Part shown: positions 9,991-20,145 of the stretch, piece by piece
Numbering within the stretch: the first letter of the stretch is position 1
Layout of the letters: each line of letters opens with the position of its first letter
Source: Gloeocapsopsis sp. IPPAS B-1203
GTDB lineage: Bacteria; Cyanobacteriota; Cyanobacteriia; Cyanobacteriales; Chroococcidiopsidaceae
Reading direction: 5' to 3'
Assembly: GCF_002749975.1 (NCBI RefSeq)
Contig: NZ_PEIG01000008.1
Coordinates: 124,001 to 188,000 of the forward strand
Length of the DNA: 64,000 nt
Program-made: the position numbers and the translations under genes
The notes under the pieces: model-generated
The model's database searches: none
Told to the model about the DNA's origin: nothing
Seen by the model: only the letters and a program-made list of their open reading frames with translations

Positions 9991-11070
9991 TTAGCTAACT
10001 AATGCACGAACTCTAGTTAATGTCCAATCAATTACTTTTGGACGAAGATGCGGAGCATATAACCAAGCGATCGCAAATTTCGCCAAAGATTTAGGCATTA
10101 ATCCTACCCAGAGAAACCAAATGCTATAAATGATCCGTTTCTGCCAGTTGAAGCTAGAGAATTTCCAAAGGGATCGAAACCCCCAGTAAATGAGTTGGAG
10201 GGAATGATCTGAAGAAACTGGATGTGCTTGAGGTTCCAAGCGTAGAGAGGCTAAACGCGACCACAAACGCCCAAAAGAACGCATTTCAACTTCGGGAGGA
10301 ACTTCAAAACCAAATTCTTTAGCTCGTTGCTGCAACAGAGCAAAGTTTTGCAAGTCGTGCTGAACAAATCGGCGAAAGCGACTACCTGATACATAAGTCA
10401 ATGCCCATTGGTTACTGTCATGAATGCGATAGACTCCCAGAGGCTCTTCAATGCCAACCATCTCTCCATAAAAGGGTGTTGAGATCATTAGGTAGTCATC
10501 CGCCGTGGTTTTGTAGTCGTCGGGAATTGGGAATACTTGAGTCAAAGCTGTCTGACTGTATGCATTACCACTCATGGGAGTACTGACATAACCACCATCT
10601 CGCAGTAACTGTCGCCACACTTCTCCACAAGCTAACTTCATTGTCGTTGTAGGAATAAAAGATCCCAATGGTTGTCCTTGGGAGTTCGCCACTTGCAAGC
10701 GATAATGAACTTTGCTAACTCCTGGCTTAAATGCTGCTACAACTTGTTCAACCGCCGTCGGTAAGAGATAGTCGTCAGAATCAAGGAAAAGGATAATATC
10801 GCCTTGACTTGCTGCAAAGCCGCTGTTAAGTGCTACTGCTTGCTTACCATTCTCTTGCAGAATTGGCGTAATGCGATCGCCGTACTCTGCAATAATCTCA
10901 CGAGAATTATCGGTAGAACCATCATCCACAACAATAACTTCAGTATGAGGATATGTTTGGTTCAATGCACTGTCAATCGCCTCTGCTAAGAAGCGATCGT
11001 AATTGTAGTTGTTAATAATAATACTGACTAACAAATTGTCATCCATACATTCATTTCCATTATTTTGCAC
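9991..11070 (-). CDS. Glycosyltransferase family 2
   Basis: A 359-residue GT-A enzyme. VSIIINNYNYDRFLAEAIDS opens the nucleotide-binding domain; VVDDGSTDNS and LFLDSDDYL supply the two aspartate motifs that bind UDP-sugar and metal. The start could be the ATG at 11070 or the internal one (MDDNLLVS) eight codons later. It begins 7 bp after the stop of the adjacent GT2 gene, implying cotranscription. The C-terminal third lacks recognisable domains. Confidence 0.88.
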   Translation of the reverse strand: MQNNGNECMDDNLLVSIIINNYNYDRFLAEAIDSALNQTYPHTEVIVVDDGSTDNSREIIAEYGDRITPILQENGKQAVALNSGFAASQGDIILFLDSDDYLLPTAVEQVVAAFKPGVSKVHYRLQVANSQGQPLGSFIPTTTMKLACGEVWRQLLRDGGYVSTPMSGNAYSQTALTQVFPIPDDYKTTADDYLMISTPFYGEMVGIEEPLGVYRIHDSNQWALTYVSGSRFRRFVQHDLQNFALLQQRAKEFGFEVPPEVEMRSFGRLWSRLASLRLEPQAHPVSSDHSLQLIYWGFRSLWKFSSFNWQKRIIYSIWFLWVGLMPKSLAKFAIAWLYAPHLRPKVIDWTLTRVRALVS

Positions 11071-11077
11071 ATAGTTT

Positions 11078-11971
11078 TTAAAGGCTAAGATTAACAGTTA
11101 GAAAATCTTTTATAAATAGCAAAGATTTATTAAATGTATTAAGAGTATTAGAAAAACTGCGTAATCCTTGATATTTTAGATTGCGAGCAGATGCATACAT
11201 TAAAGCATAGGGTAAATAAATAAAAGCTTTTAGTTTATTATTTTCAGTAGCAAAATAGCGTTTAAAAGTGACATAAATGCGAGTAGCATCGTGGAAAGGT
11301 TCATAATAATCTCGATTGATTTCCGATGGATAATGAAAATTCACTGCGTCTGGGCAGAGAATAATCTTAAACCCTTTTTGAGTTGCTCTGGTTGTCAGAT
11401 CAACTTCATCATTTCCATATACTAATTTTTCATCAAATAAAGTATCTTTGAACAAAGTAATTGGAAACACAGCGCTATTAATAACAACTGTTCTGATTCT
11501 GTCACCTTCTTTATAGCTAACATTCTGATACCCTAAAAAACTTTGTTCTCCAGGAAAGACAAGTTGACCATTTTTATTCTCAATTCCACTAATAATTAGT
11601 TTTTCAACAGGTTCTTGTTGAGCATATTGTGTCAATTTTTGATGTACAACTTCTAAAAAGTTTTCATTTAAGATGACATCATCGTCAATAAACAAGACAT
11701 GAGAACCAGTGATATTTTTCAAAATATTATTACGATTTGCCCCTAGTCCTTTACGCGGTCCTTCCAAATATTTTACAAAGGGAAAAAGGGATGTAACAAG
11801 TGCTTTGGTATCATCATTTGTGCTATCATCTGATACAATCACTTCAAACACAGGATAAGTCGAACGTTCAACAGAGTTTAAAGCTTTGTGCAAATCTTCA
11901 GGACGATTTCTAGTGCAGATGCAGACCGAAACATTGAAGTGCATATTAGTTTTTTTCTTAAGGTTATTCAT
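11078..11971 (-). CDS. Glycosyltransferase family 2
   Basis: A 297-residue GT-A glycosyltransferase. The order VSVCICTRNRPEDL, IVSDDSTNDDT and HVLFIDDDVIL gives the nucleotide-binding loop and the DxD metal site. Later NDEVDLTTRATQKGFKI corresponds to the acceptor-side ED-type motif. It precedes the second GT2 gene by 7 bp. A 232-bp AT-rich spacer separates it from the GT4 gene upstream, so an internal promoter is possible. Confidence 0.87.
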   Translation of the reverse strand: MNNLKKKTNMHFNVSVCICTRNRPEDLHKALNSVERSTYPVFEVIVSDDSTNDDTKALVTSLFPFVKYLEGPRKGLGANRNNILKNITGSHVLFIDDDVILNENFLEVVHQKLTQYAQQEPVEKLIISGIENKNGQLVFPGEQSFLGYQNVSYKEGDRIRTVVINSAVFPITLFKDTLFDEKLVYGNDEVDLTTRATQKGFKIILCPDAVNFHYPSEINRDYYEPFHDATRIYVTFKRYFATENNKLKAFIYLPYALMYASARNLKYQGLRSFSNTLNTFNKSLLFIKDFLTVNLSL

Positions 11972-12203
11972 ATAAGTCTTTGCTAATATTTGTGCTTTGA
12001 AATAATGTCTATTATCTTGAGAGCTTGCAGTAAATTTATTTAATCTTATGTCTTATCAGAAATTTAAGTTTCTGATTGATAAAGCAAATTTATTTTGATA
12101 GACTAATTTTTTTTGTGCAAGAGATTTGGGATAGAAAAAGGTGAACTTATAAGCGGATTTGACAATGATTATAAAAGTTTTATTTAATTTTTATTATGTT
12201 TAA

Positions 12204-13355
12204 TTACAGTTTTAAAAGTAAGTTTTTTACGGCTTTGCCAGATGCATTCCAATTTAAACGAGATTGATATTCATTAAAGGAGGATAGAGCTAATTCTATA
12301 TAGTTTGAGTAGTTAGTAAATAGATTTGAAATATAGTTAGCATATTCAAGAGGATTAGCAGTTATATCAAATGTCTTGCCATTCAAATTATCTTTAATAA
12401 TTGTTGGAATACCACCGACATTAGTTGTCAGGCAAGGTACTCCCAGCGCGTTAGCTTCACAAAGTACAATCGGCGTACAATCAGCTAGTGAAGGGAGAAA
12501 CAGAAAGTGAGACTCTGCAATCAGTTGAGAAATTTTGGCTTTACCTTGTGCTGTTGATTTACTGATGAACCCTAGCGGCTTAACAAAGTTAGGCAATGGT
12601 TCTTCTGTAATAGGTTGACAACCAACAACAGTTAATTCTGTATTCAAGCCTGCTTTGTTTAATTCTGTAGCAACCTTAAGTGCAACGTCACCGCCTTTGC
12701 GATACCATTCAACTCCTAAAAATAGAAGTTTGCATAACTTGGGCGATCGCACTTCAATCAAGTCTTTTACTTCATAGAGGCTGTATTCAGTTTCAATGTT
12801 TGCACCAAAAGGAACAACTTTAACTTTAGCCTCATTCACTCCATAGTAATTAATAGCAGTTTGGGCTGCCCAATCAGATGAATAAATAGCTAATTGGCAT
12901 TTTTGGTGAGCTAGCTGTTCCACGCGATGCCAATCTCTAATTGTTTCCTGACAAAGATAACTATAGTCAGGATAAAAGTCTAAAAGGCTTGCAAAGCTAG
13001 CATCAGCCCAAAACACAATCGGTTGTTTGCACTCGAGATAAGCTATAGGATTCGCTGATCCACTAAATATTAGATCTACATTTGTCTGATATAGTTTAGA
13101 GGTGATTTGCTTAGCATAACTTTTTAGGACACATGGTGTCGGGTTTTTTAAGTATTTTTTATGAAATAATTCATGATAATGTCGCTTATATTTTTGCACA
13201 AGACGACATCCAAATTCATTCTTTAGAGGACCAACATATTCTAAAGGAAAAAATTGATTTTTAAGTGACTGGGCAATATAATATCCTGTTCCAGACCACT
13301 CATTAGAGCCTTTTAAACTACGTGAATCGTAGGGAGTTACATAAGCTAATTTCAT
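12204..13355 (-). CDS. Glycosyltransferase family 4
   Basis: A 383-residue GT-B enzyme. The donor-domain start reads LLFLGVEWYRKGGDVALKVA, and the nucleotide-sugar motif is FLPSLADCTPIVLCEANALG with the conserved glutamate. The N-terminus (YVTPYDSRSLKGSNEWSGTGYY) resembles GT4 enzymes found in cyanobacterial polysaccharide clusters. Specificity is unknown. Confidence 0.86.
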   Translation of the reverse strand: MKLAYVTPYDSRSLKGSNEWSGTGYYIAQSLKNQFFPLEYVGPLKNEFGCRLVQKYKRHYHELFHKKYLKNPTPCVLKSYAKQITSKLYQTNVDLIFSGSANPIAYLECKQPIVFWADASFASLLDFYPDYSYLCQETIRDWHRVEQLAHQKCQLAIYSSDWAAQTAINYYGVNEAKVKVVPFGANIETEYSLYEVKDLIEVRSPKLCKLLFLGVEWYRKGGDVALKVATELNKAGLNTELTVVGCQPITEEPLPNFVKPLGFISKSTAQGKAKISQLIAESHFLFLPSLADCTPIVLCEANALGVPCLTTNVGGIPTIIKDNLNGKTFDITANPLEYANYISNLFTNYSNYIELALSSFNEYQSRLNWNASGKAVKNLLLKL

Positions 13356-13446
13356 AATTACTTTGCTACGATTTTGTCGTAAAGATTAATGTTTTTTGTT
13401 ATTAATTCAAAAATTTTAGTCAATTTATCAGACAAGCTTATTAGTA

Positions 13447-14499
13447 TTAACTAGCCTTAGCCAAGTTGAAAACTTGAGACTTCAAATGATAATAAACTGG
13501 ACGAACCTTTAAAAATGACTGACGTGCATCAAAGAAAAGCTGTTGTTGCCAACGTGGCATTAAACACCAATTTTTGTAGGCTGGCAATGCAGTGTTAATT
13601 AAAAAAAAATGCCATCTTTGAACCATTTTGTCTGGTTGTGTTTCCTTGGCACGAATCCAACCATTTTCAACTATTGCACTGCGGAGTTCTTGATTGTCTC
13701 GCAACTGTTTTAGAGAGTAAATCACCTCCTCCATTGACGTTGCTTCTAAATAATCTAAATTGCTTTTTCGCTCAGCCAGAAATGCAGATTCATAACTCAA
13801 GATTGCTGGTACACCAGCGTGCCAAGCGTTGTATAATTTGGAGGCGGGTTTTCCTCGAAAGTGATTTTTACGACCAAATTCTCGGATCGCTAAAATAACA
13901 TCAATATCACTGTAGTCGTTCCAGCTATCATGACTGAGTTTTTGTTGAAACTGCAAGCCTAAAGATGCTAATTGTTCGTACCAAAACTGCTCTTGAAATT
14001 CAGGAACTAAATTGACTGCATTGCCAATAAAAGTTACATTCTCAAAAGTATCTTTGCGATCGCGATCGCGAGGAATTAGAGAAGATTGTGGCCAATGAGG
14101 AATAAAGTAACTTTCCCAAAGTTCCATGAAACTTTTAGGTACAGCTTGGTACGGGTTTTGCACAACATGAAGCTGTGCGTAAGGATGCCGATCTACATCT
14201 GCCCGCAGGCAAACAATGAATAATTTTGGACTTGGCTGTATAGAATCCTCAAGAAAATCGCGGTGAGATAAAACAATTCCTTCATCAGGCATTGTTTGTA
14301 CCAATTGACAAGGAAATCCATAATCTTTGAGATAAAGATAGGTTTGCAACGTCCAAAAGCAGCCACCGCTCTGCATGGGGGATATTGAATGTTGAGCGCA
14401 TTGCCATTGCCAGTAGGAATCAGCATTCTGTGGTAAGTTACCCGCAGGTAGTTTGTTATGAGGAATATAAAAATAAATTGGTGGTAAGTTTTTTAACAT
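13447..14499 (-). CDS. Putative glycosyltransferase, divergent (GT1/GT4-like)
   Basis: A 350-residue protein with no strongly diagnostic motif in its N-terminal half. The C-terminal part has KPASKLYNAWHAGVPAILSYESAF, which resembles the nucleotide-sugar binding segment of GT-B enzymes, followed by a short helix-rich tail. It sits between two glycosyltransferase genes in the same orientation, which is the main support for the assignment. It could instead be a different polysaccharide-modifying protein. The N-terminal HNKLPAGNLPQNADSYWQW is distinctive. Confidence 0.6.
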   Translation of the reverse strand: MLKNLPPIYFYIPHNKLPAGNLPQNADSYWQWQCAQHSISPMQSGGCFWTLQTYLYLKDYGFPCQLVQTMPDEGIVLSHRDFLEDSIQPSPKLFIVCLRADVDRHPYAQLHVVQNPYQAVPKSFMELWESYFIPHWPQSSLIPRDRDRKDTFENVTFIGNAVNLVPEFQEQFWYEQLASLGLQFQQKLSHDSWNDYSDIDVILAIREFGRKNHFRGKPASKLYNAWHAGVPAILSYESAFLAERKSNLDYLEATSMEEVIYSLKQLRDNQELRSAIVENGWIRAKETQPDKMVQRWHFFLINTALPAYKNWCLMPRWQQQLFFDARQSFLKVRPVYYHLKSQVFNLAKAS

Positions 14500-14520
14500 A
14501 AAATTTGTGAAATGGAAACT

Positions 14521-16164
14521 TTAGCGCTTTAGTAAAGAACGCAAATGAGAATAGTAGCGCGATCGCCATCTTTCTGAAAGCAGGATATTCAGCGGATGAT
14601 TGCGAAGACCGCTCTTTTTAACTAGGTTGAGCCATAGGCGTAGTCGTTGTACAAGTGGCAGTAATGGCATATGCCAATGCATCACCATATGAATATCGGT
14701 TTGATTGACGCTTGGTAAAAAGATATCTGGTTCGCCTAGAAACACTTCATCGCTCAAATCTAGGGTTGCCGTCGTTTTAGGTGTAGCTGCAACATAAGAG
14801 TAAACATCGTTCAAAGTACACTGCCAGTTGTCCCCCCAATGAGTTTGAGCAATTTTACTTCTAGTTGCTTCCCCTAGCGATAGCCGCAACTGTTCATCTG
14901 TAACCAAACGTGACAAAACAGCCGTGTACTCCTCCAGATCTCGCACTCGAATTAAATTACCAGCCAAACCAGGCATATCTGCACCAAGAACTCCACACAG
15001 ATCAGAAGAGTAGGGATAGCGGCTAACGGAAGGAATGCCGTAGCTGCCAGCTTCTAATATGGATGTAATCGAGACAAAAGGAAATGAGTCAACATAGATG
15101 TCAGCAGCCTGATAAAACAAAGCGGTGTCTTTAGTTTCTCCTAAAACGCGAATTCTTCCTTGGGTTTGCTCAATGGCAGCAGACCAATCTTCGTTACAAT
15201 CACCTGCACCAATAACAATTAAAATTGCTTGTTCGTATCTTTTCAGTAGATCGACATGAGCATCAGCAAAGCTAACACTGTCAATTGATTTATATTTAAC
15301 TGCTCTAGCAATGGAGAGCAGCATGACACTATTTTCGTTAATTCCCAACCTTTGCTTTGCTTCTTTTTGAGAAAGTTCTCTACAAACGGGTTCCAAAATC
15401 GTTGGTAGAAGTAAGTTACGGTTTGCTGCAATACCTCTGCGTGCTTGAGATAAAAACATACCAGACTCGCGTAGATTAGCAACAGCATCGCTAACAGCAA
15501 CTCCTACCCAAAACCAATGATCGCCGTGATTTGTGTAGATAATTGGGGGACATTGTGCTTTATTAGCAAATGCAATTGTAGGCACGACATCGTATTCCCA
15601 GGTGTGTAGCACGACAATATCTGCTGCTGCAGCACATTCGCGCAGCCTTTTGGCGCGAGAGATAAGACCACCAAATGAGTCGTTCAACACGTAGATCTTG
15701 CCTTGAGTGCTGAATACGGCATCCGTTAGGCTTTTGGGAACCTCGTTCGGTGCTTGCCTTGTCAAAGCAACTGAGTGTACTCGCTTGGTATCCTGTTGAA
15801 TCCAGCGCCGCATTAATCGGGATATACCGCCGATATTGCAAAGATGGGTGGATACATGAAGTACGTTTGTCACCGTTCCAGACAATGAAGTATTCTTTTG
15901 AAGATCAACAGTAGTAGGTATTGCCTTGCGTCCAATGGTGAGTAGGAGTTGCTCTAGCTCCGAACTGACGAAAAAACCACAATGGTTCAATTGAGCGTAG
16001 TTGGCTGCGATCTGTCCGTATACTGCCGCTGCTTCGTAGTTGCCAAGCTCCAGAAAGTCTTTTGCTTGTGCAACTAGGTTGCGAAACTCCGCATAATTTT
16101 GGGGAATTAGCTGGCGACCTTCTTCTTGCCAAATTCTCAGTGTATTATTGGTTAGTGTTTCCAT
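14521..16164 (-). CDS. Glycosyltransferase-like protein with N-terminal helical extension
   Basis: The frame is open from a TTG at 16197 that overlaps the stop of the upstream aminotransferase gene, but AGGGGAT ends three bases before the ATG at 16164 (METLTNNT), making 547 residues likely. Residues 1-90 are helical, with a segment resembling a tetratricopeptide-like hairpin (FLELGNYEAAAVYGQIAANY). A GT-B domain follows, with SIARAVKYKSIDSVSFADAH starting the donor half and FPFVSITSILEAGSYGIPSV as donor motif. The C-terminal 80 residues are basic and unassigned. Confidence 0.78.
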   Translation of the reverse strand: METLTNNTLRIWQEEGRQLIPQNYAEFRNLVAQAKDFLELGNYEAAAVYGQIAANYAQLNHCGFFVSSELEQLLLTIGRKAIPTTVDLQKNTSLSGTVTNVLHVSTHLCNIGGISRLMRRWIQQDTKRVHSVALTRQAPNEVPKSLTDAVFSTQGKIYVLNDSFGGLISRAKRLRECAAAADIVVLHTWEYDVVPTIAFANKAQCPPIIYTNHGDHWFWVGVAVSDAVANLRESGMFLSQARRGIAANRNLLLPTILEPVCRELSQKEAKQRLGINENSVMLLSIARAVKYKSIDSVSFADAHVDLLKRYEQAILIVIGAGDCNEDWSAAIEQTQGRIRVLGETKDTALFYQAADIYVDSFPFVSITSILEAGSYGIPSVSRYPYSSDLCGVLGADMPGLAGNLIRVRDLEEYTAVLSRLVTDEQLRLSLGEATRSKIAQTHWGDNWQCTLNDVYSYVAATPKTTATLDLSDEVFLGEPDIFLPSVNQTDIHMVMHWHMPLLPLVQRLRLWLNLVKKSGLRNHPLNILLSERWRSRYYSHLRSLLKR

Positions 16165-16193
16165 AACATCCCCTTTTTGCACCATCAATACAC

Positions 16194-17381
16194 TCAAACC
16201 TGACAGGCAGTTTTTAAAACTTCAATTGCCCGATCTTGTTCTGCCTCAGTCATTTGGTGAAAAAGGGGCAAAATCATGGTGCGATCGCTTGCTTGTTCGC
16301 TTTCAGTGAGGCGATCGCGACCACAAGACCAAGCTTCAGTTTTATATGCCTCTTCACGGTGAGCGCACATAATTCCACGTCGTGTAGAAATTCCCGCATC
16401 CAGCATCGCTTGCATAACTTGAACTTGATCGCACTGCTGTGGTAGACGCACGCAGTAACTCTGCCAGTTGCTTTTTGCCCAACTTGGTTGAGTTGGTAAT
16501 TTCAATCCAGCTACATCTGATAGTTTTTCTTGATAACGTTTAGCAAGAAAACGGCGACGTGCCACAATCTCTGGTAAGCGTTTGAGTTGCTCTCGTCCCA
16601 CTGCTGCTTGAATATCCGTCATCCGGTAGTTGTAGCCTAGCATTGGATAAGACTCAAAGATAACCTGTTTTGCACCGTGGCGCACTGTATCAGCCACGCT
16701 CATTCCGTGTTGTCGCCAGAGACGAAACTGTTTGTCCCATTCAGGATTATTTGTAGTAATCATCCCTCCATCACCAGTTGTAATTACCTTGCGGGGATGG
16801 AAGGAAAAGCAAGCAATATCCCCATGCGGCTTGCCGATTTTCTCCCACTTATCATTCCAAAGGATCTCACTACCGATCGCACAAGCTGCATCTTCAATTA
16901 CTGGTAAATTATAGTGACGGGCAACGTCCAAAATTGCTTTGAGGTCACAAGGCATTCCCATTTGGTGAACGACGAGAATCGCACGAGTGCGTGAAGCGGA
17001 GCTATCCCGAAGGGAATCGCTAATTGCATCTGCAATCAACACCGGATTCATGTTGTATGTCTGCGGTTCAATATCCACAAACACAGGCTTAGCGCCACAG
17101 TAGCGGATGCTATTAGCAGTGGCAATATAAGAGTGACTAACAGTAATCACCTCATCCCCTGGCTGCACACCTACGGCTAACAGCGCTAGATGCAAAGCTG
17201 TGGTACAGTTAGAGACAGCACAAGCATATTTGGCTTCTACATAAGTTGCAAACTCTTGCTCAAAAGCGGCAACTTCAGGTCCTTGCGTTACCCAACCAGA
17301 CATAATCGCCCGTCCTGCTGCTTCTGCCTCTGATTCACCCATCCAAGGTTTAGCAACTGGGATTTGTGTTATTTTAGACAT
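16194..17381 (-). CDS. DegT/DnrJ/EryC1/StrS-family PLP aminotransferase
   Basis: A 395-residue sugar aminotransferase that converts a keto-sugar nucleotide to an amino sugar using pyridoxal phosphate. The PLP-lysine lies in FHPRKVITTGDGGM, and the upstream cofactor motif is VIEDAACAIGSE. The start of the fold (AKPWMGESEAEAAGRAIMSGW) is typical. It overlaps the epimerase gene upstream by 8 bp. A 33-bp hairpin-forming repeat is inserted in frame (16989-17021), adding eleven residues before the TRAILVVHQMG strand. The precise sugar is unknown; a 4-amino-4,6-dideoxyhexose is common for this subgroup. Confidence 0.9.
   Translation of the reverse strand: MSKITQIPVAKPWMGESEAEAAGRAIMSGWVTQGPEVAAFEQEFATYVEAKYACAVSNCTTALHLALLAVGVQPGDEVITVSHSYIATANSIRYCGAKPVFVDIEPQTYNMNPVLIADAISDSLRDSSASRTRAILVVHQMGMPCDLKAILDVARHYNLPVIEDAACAIGSEILWNDKWEKIGKPHGDIACFSFHPRKVITTGDGGMITTNNPEWDKQFRLWRQHGMSVADTVRHGAKQVIFESYPMLGYNYRMTDIQAAVGREQLKRLPEIVARRRFLAKRYQEKLSDVAGLKLPTQPSWAKSNWQSYCVRLPQQCDQVQVMQAMLDAGISTRRGIMCAHREEAYKTEAWSCGRDRLTESEQASDRTMILPLFHQMTEAEQDRAIEVLKTACQV
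16989..17021. repeat. In-frame 33-bp palindromic repeat inside aminotransferase gene
   Basis: The stretch contains the hairpin TCCC-GAA-GGGA and encodes SDSLRDSSASR in the aminotransferase. Its length is exactly eleven codons, and it sits in the loop where relatives run directly from the helix to the TRAIL strand. The sequence looks like a small dispersed cyanobacterial repeat, from memory of similar hairpins; only this copy was noticed in the window. Confidence 0.6.
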
Positions 17382-18348
17382 GACTCGTTTCCTTCGCTAG
17401 CTTTTGTTCGCGCCACCAATTGACTAATTTATGCAACCCTTCTTCTAAAGATACTTGTGCTTCAAAACCCAACAAATCTTTCGCTTTACGAACATCTGCT
17501 AGTCGGCGTTGCACAGGATTAACTTTGCGCTCTGGTCCATATTCTGGTGGCAAATTTGATTCCATAACTTTAGCCAAACTGTAAGCAAGATCGTTTAGAC
17601 TGCTTTCTACACCGCTAGCAATGTTAAACACTTCGTCTGTTACGTTGGCTTTAGCAGCTAAGATGTTTGATCTTGCAATATCTTCGATATAAATAAAATC
17701 CATTGTCTGCTTACCATCACCAAAAATCAGTGGTGGCTGACCTGCGATGATGCGTTCCATCCAACGAATTAAAACTTCTGTGTAAACGCCGTGAATATCC
17801 ATACGGGGACCGTAGACGTTGAAGTAACGCAATGCTACATAGTCCAATCCGTACATGTCGTAGAAACTACGCAATAAACCTTCGTTGAAAGTTTTCGCTG
17901 CACCGTAGATAGTGCGGTTATTGTAAGGGTGGTGCGATTCAGTAGTAGGAAATTCTTCTGCCATACCATAGATTGAAGCAGAGGATGCAGCAACTACTTT
18001 TTTGACATTAGCGTTTACAGCCGCTTCTAAGACATTGAAAGTGCCATCGGCTAGAACTTCTAATGCTAAACGTGGTTCTTGAGCGCATTGAGTGATGCGG
18101 ATTGCAGCTTGGTGAAAAACGATATCTACACCTTGCATGACGTCAGCGAGAAGTTGGCGATCGCGAATATCACCTTCAACAGTTACCAAATGTCCATTTT
18201 CTTGTGCCCAAGCCAGGTTTTCCAACCGTCCGCGCGTGAAATTATCTAGAACAATAATTTCAGAAACTCCCTCCTTGACTAATAGATCGGCAATATGAGA
18301 GCCAACTAACCCTGCACCACCTGTAATTAATACTCGACTATTCTGCAT
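17374..18348 (-). CDS. NAD-dependent epimerase/dehydratase (SDR extended family)
   Basis: A 324-residue nucleotide-sugar epimerase or dehydratase. The Rossmann motif is [15 protein letters not shown] at residues 6-20; the catalytic Ser-Tyr-Lys set is ASSASIYGM and YGAAK. It overlaps the next gene (16194-17381) by 8 bp and the upstream acyltransferase gene by 11 bp, so translation is probably coupled. It likely supplies a modified nucleotide sugar such as a UDP-4-epimer for the polysaccharide. The exact conversion cannot be told from motifs. Confidence 0.9.
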   Translation of the reverse strand: MQNSRVLITGGAGLVGSHIADLLVKEGVSEIIVLDNFTRGRLENLAWAQENGHLVTVEGDIRDRQLLADVMQGVDIVFHQAAIRITQCAQEPRLALEVLADGTFNVLEAAVNANVKKVVAASSASIYGMAEEFPTTESHHPYNNRTIYGAAKTFNEGLLRSFYDMYGLDYVALRYFNVYGPRMDIHGVYTEVLIRWMERIIAGQPPLIFGDGKQTMDFIYIEDIARSNILAAKANVTDEVFNIASGVESSLNDLAYSLAKVMESNLPPEYGPERKVNPVQRRLADVRKAKDLLGFEAQVSLEEGLHKLVNWWREQKLAKETSHV

Positions 18349-19054
18349 TTTCCGTATTTTCCGTATGTTCTAATGGTTGATATCCTTCTCGCCAACGTAA
18401 AAACCGAGCAGGAACGCCAGCGACAACAGCAAACGGTGGCACATCCTTAGTAACAACGGCTCCAGCGCCTACAATGCTGCCTTTGCCAACTGTGACTCCT
18501 GGCAAGATTACCGCATTCATACCAATGTCGGCTCCTGTTTCGATTCTGACTGGCTTAATTTCCAAGTCGGTTTGGATGATGGGAACATCTATTGGCAATC
18601 CTGTATGAGTTGAACCCAACAATTTTGCTCCTGGTCCCCAACCTACATAATCTTCAATAATTAAATCACGAGCATCAAAATAACTTTGAGGACCAATCCA
18701 CACATAGTTACCGATGATACAGCGACCATCAAACCGTCCTTGAACGTAGCTTTGCGAACCAATAAACACTTGATTACCAATCTCAAATGTTTCTAAGTGT
18801 TTAAAGCCGACACCGCTACCGATGTGAACGCTATTACCAAATTGACGTGCCATTGCCCGCCAAATGATGCGTCGCATCAGTGTATCAAATATACCTTCAC
18901 CTGTCGCAAAGCGACTGTACAGTTCACTTAATCCGTTGTTGCTGTAATGTTGGCGTAAATACTCTGCTGTTCCCGTTTCAAATTCTGGATCTAGTTTTAG
19001 CTCTTGTGCGCCGTGTACAGCTTTGATCGTTCTATTTGCAATTAGCTCTAACAT
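18338..19054 (-). CDS. Hexapeptide-repeat acyltransferase (LbH family)
   Basis: A 238-residue acyltransferase with a left-handed beta-helix built from imperfect hexapeptides, from about residue 78 ([22 protein letters not shown]) to residue 220. The CoA-proximal end reads [28 protein letters not shown], typical of sugar O- or N-acetyltransferases. It overlaps the aminotransferase gene on its 5' side by 7 bp and the epimerase gene on its 3' side by 11 bp. The first 75 residues are a non-repetitive cap. Acetyl is the usual donor group. Confidence 0.87.
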   Translation of the reverse strand: MLELIANRTIKAVHGAQELKLDPEFETGTAEYLRQHYSNNGLSELYSRFATGEGIFDTLMRRIIWRAMARQFGNSVHIGSGVGFKHLETFEIGNQVFIGSQSYVQGRFDGRCIIGNYVWIGPQSYFDARDLIIEDYVGWGPGAKLLGSTHTGLPIDVPIIQTDLEIKPVRIETGADIGMNAVILPGVTVGKGSIVGAGAVVTKDVPPFAVVAGVPARFLRWREGYQPLEHTENTENAE

Positions 19055-20145
19055 GAGACACTCTCACGCACTGCGGCAACAATAGTTTCTAAATGCTCTT
19101 GGGGAAGTTCTGGGTACATCGGTAGCGAAAGCACTTCCTTGGCTGCTGCTTCAGCAACAGGAAAGTCACCAGAGTGATATCCTAAATCAGCATAAGCCTG
19201 CTGCAAATGGACAGGAATTGGATAATGAATACCTGTTTGAATGCCGCGCTCGTGCAGTCTTTGTTGTAGAATGTCACGTTGTTGCGATCGCAGTGCATAG
19301 ACATGGTAAACATGATGGCTATAAGGCATTGCAACTGGAGTTTTCACACTCGATTTCAACAATTCGTCATATCGTGCTGCATGTGCTCTACGTGCGTCAG
19401 TCCACTGATCTAAATAGCGCAACTTCACCCGCAAAATTGCTCCTTGTAAACCCTCCATCCGATAGTTGAAACCTTTGATAACATGGTGATATCTTTGCTC
19501 TTGTCCCCAGTCACGTAACATTCGCACAGCACGAGCATGCTCAGGATTATTGGTAACAACCATGCCTCCTTCACCATAAGCTCCTAAGTTCTTACCAGGG
19601 TAGAAACTAAAACACCCTAAATCGCCGATACTACCAACTCGCTGTCCTTGATACTCAGCTCTGTGTGCTTGTGCAGCATCTTCAATGACTGTCAAACCAT
19701 AGCGACGCGCAATCTCTAAGATCGGCTCCATATCTGCTGGTTGACCGTACAGATGTACAGGTAAAATAGCTTTTGTTCGTTCAGTGATTGCTGCTTCAAT
19801 CTGCGTTACATCTATTGTGTAGGAAACAGGATCGATATCAACAAAAACAGGCGTTGCACCGGTGTAACAAATTGCTGCAACGGTAGCAACAAAGGTAAAA
19901 GGTGTAGTAACGACTTCATCGCCAGCACCAATACCAGCTGCGAGTAGTGCTAGGTGTAGTGCGCTAGTACCTGTATTGACCGCAATGCCATAATCAGCAT
20001 CGCAATAAGCTGCAAACTCTTCCTCAAAAGCCGTAACTTCACTGCCTAAAACGAATTGAGTACTATCTAGAACATTCAAAACAGCAGTATTGATTTCGTC
20101 TTTAATGCTGTTGTACTGCGCTTTTAGATCTACAAATGGAATCAT
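19048..20145 (-). CDS. DegT/DnrJ-family aminotransferase, WlbC/WbpE-like
   Basis: A 365-residue PLP aminotransferase; the Schiff-base lysine is in [14 protein letters not shown], and the cofactor aspartate in [13 protein letters not shown]. The opening [16 protein letters not shown] is characteristic of the branch that makes UDP-3-amino sugars (WlbC, WbpE). The neighbouring Gfo/Idh dehydrogenase gene ends with a 4-bp overlap into its start, and a WlbB-like acetyltransferase is encoded at 25204-25728. Together these three fit dehydrogenation, amination and N-acetylation at C3 of a UDP-sugar acid. The specific role is inference. Confidence 0.9.
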   Translation of the reverse strand: MIPFVDLKAQYNSIKDEINTAVLNVLDSTQFVLGSEVTAFEEEFAAYCDADYGIAVNTGTSALHLALLAAGIGAGDEVVTTPFTFVATVAAICYTGATPVFVDIDPVSYTIDVTQIEAAITERTKAILPVHLYGQPADMEPILEIARRYGLTVIEDAAQAHRAEYQGQRVGSIGDLGCFSFYPGKNLGAYGEGGMVVTNNPEHARAVRMLRDWGQEQRYHHVIKGFNYRMEGLQGAILRVKLRYLDQWTDARRAHAARYDELLKSSVKTPVAMPYSHHVYHVYALRSQQRDILQQRLHERGIQTGIHYPIPVHLQQAYADLGYHSGDFPVAEAAAKEVLSLPMYPELPQEHLETIVAAVRESVSC

